The notes under the pieces: model-generated
Database searches by the model: none
What the model was told of the DNA's origin: nothing
Seen by the model: the letters and a program-made list of their open reading frames with translations, nothing else
NCBI GenBank assembly: GCA_019509785.1
Contig: JAEKLQ010000024.1
Location: forward strand, 62,001 to 126,000
Origin: Fibrobacterota bacterium
GTDB taxonomy: Bacteria; Fibrobacterota; Fibrobacteria; UBA11236
DNA: 64,000 bases
Direction: 5' to 3'
Position numbers and translations under genes: made by a program
Shown here: piece after piece, positions 61,334 to 64,000 of the stretch
How the letters are laid out: the number at the start of each line of letters is the position of its first letter
Numbering within the stretch: position 1 is the stretch's first letter

Positions 61334-62308
61334 ATGGGGTTCGACGATAAATTGGTCCGCAAGAAACTGGAAGTGCTCCTGAAGGACGATACCTTGGTGG
61401 AGAAGTACTTGCGCGTCTTCGGGCCCCGCTTGGATATGGGGAACGTCGCCAAGCTCAAGCAGGAGCAAATCCGATCCACCGCTTCCGAAGGCGTGGCGGG
61501 GGATAAGGACGATCCCACCTACCGGATCATGCTGAAATGCCCCATCTGCAACCAGGCGGATATCACCTGCTTCGAGCTCAAGGCCAAGAGCCTGACCAGC
61601 GCTCTCGACCGGTTCCAGGTCCCCCGCTATACCGGGGTGAAGCCGTTCCGCAGCGTCAACTACAGCCTTTTCGCCGTTACCGTTTGCCCGTCCTGCCTTT
61701 TCGCCTCGCCCGACAAGCGCGATTTCGTGACCTTCTCCGTGCAGGCCAGGGCCGAGAACAAGTCCCAGCTCAGCCCTTTCGTCCTCGACGAGCTGCGCAA
61801 GCGCATCGATGACCGCAAGAAGATCGTACCCGCGCCCGACCTGGCCGCGTTCTTCTCCCATCCGCGCTCGCCCGAAGCCGGCATCGCGAGCTATCGGCTC
61901 GCCATCCACCGCGCCCTGGCGGAGGCCTCGTTGGAGACGCCGCTGGCTTGGTACAAGGCGGGAATGTACGGGCTCAAGATCGCCTTGCTGCAGCGCGACA
62001 CCGGCAAAGACGATACCGATATCCTGAAGGAATCGGCCAAGTACCTGGCCAACAGCTTCCGCGCCAGCGAACTGAAGCTTCCCGACCTGGAGTGCCAATT
62101 GGTCTACGTCCTAGCGGCGCTTTTCCTGCGCCTGGGCGAACAGACGCAATGCCAAAGCTACTTGGGCGTACTGGAAAAATGGAAAGGCGAAGTCGCCAAG
62201 GGGCAAAGCCAGAACCCGGATCTGACCGCCGCCCACGTCGATCGTTGGCTCGACAAGGCCAAGGAGCTGTGGACCGATCGCGAGCTTCCGGATTTGTGGA
62301 CGCATTAA
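61334..62308 (+). CDS. DUF2225 family protein
   Basis: The 324-residue cytosolic protein has a zinc-ribbon-like part with LKCPICNQADITCFELKA and AVTVCPSCLFASPDKRDF, the two Cys pairs of DUF2225. A helical region (~residues 165-320) with a TPR-like pattern follows. In other bacteria DUF2225 proteins are uncharacterised. The start follows GCGAGGATGCC; an in-frame frame extension upstream has no homology. Only 9 bp separate it from the PorV-like fusion gene, so the two are probably co-transcribed. Confidence 0.85.
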   Translation: MGFDDKLVRKKLEVLLKDDTLVEKYLRVFGPRLDMGNVAKLKQEQIRSTASEGVAGDKDDPTYRIMLKCPICNQADITCFELKAKSLTSALDRFQVPRYTGVKPFRSVNYSLFAVTVCPSCLFASPDKRDFVTFSVQARAENKSQLSPFVLDELRKRIDDRKKIVPAPDLAAFFSHPRSPEAGIASYRLAIHRALAEASLETPLAWYKAGMYGLKIALLQRDTGKDDTDILKESAKYLANSFRASELKLPDLECQLVYVLAALFLRLGEQTQCQSYLGVLEKWKGEVAKGQSQNPDLTAAHVDRWLDKAKELWTDRELPDLWTH

Positions 62309-62317
62309 CGGATCCCG

Positions 62318-64000
62318 ATGGCCAACGATTCCGGCGCGCCCCGTAACCGGCGCGTGACCCTCATCCGAATCCCCGCCAGTAAGTCCCGGGGTAAAACCGG
62401 GACGCTCTTCGCGGGCCTCCTCTTATGCGCCGCGGCCGCTCAGGCGCAAAACCTGAACCTGGGCGGCTTCGGGGATTACGCCGGCGGAAGCGCGGGCATG
62501 CCGGTGCTGGGATTCCTCAAGCTACCCGTTTCGGCCCGCGGGGTGGGCATGGGCGCGGCCAGCCGCACCACCGACGAAGAGGCCACCTCGGTGCTGGGCA
62601 ACCCCGCCTTGTTGGGCCTGGTGGGGGATTACTATTACGCCGTCTCGCACACCGAGGTATTGGGCGAGTTCCGCCACGAGAACCTGGCTTTCACCTATCC
62701 GACCGCCAGCTTCGGCAATTTCGCGGGCTCGGCCAACATCCTGGCCGCCACCGAGTTCGAGGACGCCCGCGACATCGACGAGAACCGATCGCATCCTTCC
62801 GCCTACGACGCCGCCTTCGGCCTTTCCTACGCGAGGAGCCTGTGGCAGGACCGCGTAAGCGCGGGAGCGCGCCTGGACCTGATCCACAGCGAGGTGGCGG
62901 GCGCCGGGGCCAACGGGTACGCGGTATCGACGGGCGCCCTTTTCATGCTGGTCCATGACTTAAGGCTGGCATTTACCTTGGATAACCTTTCCCACGGGAT
63001 TCGTTACGATCAGCACGCCGACGCCCCCATCGAACCCCTGCCGCTCGCCCTCGGAATGGAACTGGGCAAGCCTTTGCTTAACGATCGCTGGTCGGCCCAG
63101 GTGGGCGCCGCCCAGGGTAACGACGGCGTTACCCGGTTCTACGGCGGCGCGGAATGGCGCGCGCTCAAATACCTGGTGGTGCGCGCGGGCTACGACGGCA
63201 GCGCTCAGGACCGCCGCCTGGGCCCATGGCCCGGCATCGCCGCCGGCTTGGGCATCAAATACGATCGCATCACCTTGGACTACGGCTACCAGTCCATGGG
63301 GCCCCTGGGCGATTACCATGCCTTCTCGCTCAGCTACTCCCGCAAATCCGAATTCCTGCCGCGCGACGATATCTACCTGGAAAGGGCGCAGGGGAAATTC
63401 CGGAAGGGGGATTACCGCGCCGCGCTTGCCTTGGCCCGCGCCGCCATCGCGGTCAACCCTTACAACCTCAAGGCCCAGGCGCTGGCCCAAAAGGCGGCCT
63501 TGGAAATCGATCGCCTGGACGAGATGGCGGTAACCCTGGCTTACACCGGCAACACCGATGGCCGCTTGGCGTCGGAGTGGCGCGACGGAAAGCCCATGGG
63601 CGGCCTGCCCCGGCGCAAGACCAAGCTATTGGAAATGAGGGGATCGGACGGCAAGATGCTCATCCTGGACGCGGGGGATCTCACCGCTCCCGGGGCCGGC
63701 CTGGACAAGTCCCAGTACGTATACGGGGCCTACGCGCAAATGCCCTACGATGCGGTGAACGTGGGAGCGGCCGAGGCGCGCCTGGGGGCGGAACGCTTGG
63801 ACGCGCGCCTGCCTTTCCTGGCATCGCAAAAGCCCCTCGACGGAATGCGGCCCTTGGTATCCGAGAAGAGCCTGATGCTTAAGCATGGGACGGAAGTCCG
63901 CGTGCTGGGCGCCGCCTCGCCGGCCGGCGTACGGGCGGAAGCCTTGGGCGGCAAGGAGTTGGAAAGCGTGGCGGCTGCCGTCCGCCGGCATGCGGGCGGA
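62318..64000 (+). CDS. PorV/PorQ-like outer-membrane barrel fused to TPR and 5'-nucleotidase-like domain (3' end outside window)
   Basis: The frame is open from the ATG at 62318 to the right edge (561 residues, no stop), so the protein is incomplete. A signal peptide (TLFAGLLLCAAAAQAQ, ~28-44) leads into a FadL-like barrel of the PorV/PorQ family (~60-350). It begins FLKLPVSARGVGMGAA, then EEATSVLGNPALLGLV and YYYAVSHTEVLGEFRHENLA. PorV shuttles type IX cargo in other bacteria. Residues ~355-400 form one TPR-like unit (GKFRKGDYRAALALARAAI). From ~404 the sequence follows metallophosphoesterases of the UshA/5'-nucleotidase kind: VTLAYTGNTDGRL, GGLPRRKTKLLEM, MLILDAGDL, YDAVNVGAAE. The first metal motif lacks its usual His. 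Such a fusion is new to me. Confidence 0.8.
   Translation, partial: MANDSGAPRNRRVTLIRIPASKSRGKTGTLFAGLLLCAAAAQAQNLNLGGFGDYAGGSAGMPVLGFLKLPVSARGVGMGAASRTTDEEATSVLGNPALLGLVGDYYYAVSHTEVLGEFRHENLAFTYPTASFGNFAGSANILAATEFEDARDIDENRSHPSAYDAAFGLSYARSLWQDRVSAGARLDLIHSEVAGAGANGYAVSTGALFMLVHDLRLAFTLDNLSHGIRYDQHADAPIEPLPLALGMELGKPLLNDRWSAQVGAAQGNDGVTRFYGGAEWRALKYLVVRAGYDGSAQDRRLGPWPGIAAGLGIKYDRITLDYGYQSMGPLGDYHAFSLSYSRKSEFLPRDDIYLERAQGKFRKGDYRAALALARAAIAVNPYNLKAQALAQKAALEIDRLDEMAVTLAYTGNTDGRLASEWRDGKPMGGLPRRKTKLLEMRGSDGKMLILDAGDLTAPGAGLDKSQYVYGAYAQMPYDAVNVGAAEARLGAERLDARLPFLASQKPLDGMRPLVSEKSLMLKHGTEVRVLGAASPAGVRAEALGGKELESVAAAVRRHAGG

Overview
The window is about 64 kb of a GC-rich genome, with some visibly lower-GC islands, and it is densely coding. 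The best guess at origin is a Gram-negative bacterium of the Fibrobacterota / FCB type. The reasons are several secreted proteins with C-terminal domains resembling type IX secretion (T9SS) sorting signals, a PorZ-like double propeller, a PorV-like outer-membrane barrel, an LpxK, and many propeller and carbohydrate-active proteins. No rRNA, tRNA, CRISPR array or insertion sequence was recognised. Names come from motifs read by eye; no database search was run.

Region 1 (1-6616) is one tightly overlapping operon for phenylalanine/tyrosine catabolism. It holds an acyl-CoA ligase (left end cut off), hpd, hmgA, an unrecognised gene, fahA and phhA. No maleylacetoacetate isomerase is visible, and the unrecognised gene sits where it would be expected. 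Region 2 (6617-9177) is lower in GC and carries a glycosidase-domain relic and two secreted Asp-box propellers. Region 3 (9205-12981) starts with a strong promoter under a palindromic operator-like repeat. The promoter drives a DUF2239 gene, a DrrAB-type ABC exporter and an alginate-lyase-like secreted enzyme, all translationally coupled.

Region 4 (12962-22799) contains moeA, a degenerate receiver protein, an unusual sugar transferase-STAS-deacetylase fusion, a DedA protein, a secreted hypothetical, paired palindromic repeats, an SDR, an RlmL-like methyltransferase, a Ycf48-like protein and an RRM protein. Region 5 (23218-33829) looks like an undescribed synthase-dependent exopolysaccharide system. 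It has a giant double-barrel/deacetylase lipoprotein, a processive GT2, a candidate outer-membrane barrel, a propeller and a WecB-type epimerase.

Region 6 (33905-42977) has a possible cohesin-like/dockerin-like pair and three tandem secreted PQQ-dehydrogenase-like paralogues with intact sorting domains. Region 7 (43123-47986) has a siroheme sulfite/nitrite reductase with a helical tail, a GH8 enzyme and a small membrane protein. Region 8 (48003-57773) is a surface-glycan locus with WbpD/WbpB/WbpE-like sugar enzymes, a Wzx flippase, FemAB, a deacetylase, GT4 and GT2, and a metzincin-like protease. Region 9 (57815-64000) holds the PorZ-like protein, LpxK, a DUF2225 protein and, running off the right end, a PorV-like barrel fused to a TPR and a 5'-nucleotidase-like domain.

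The shared theme is cell-surface polysaccharide making and trimming plus type IX-like secretion. The items most worth following are the exopolysaccharide locus, the two novel fusions (14786-16900 and 62318-64000) and the unknown gene in the tyrosine operon.
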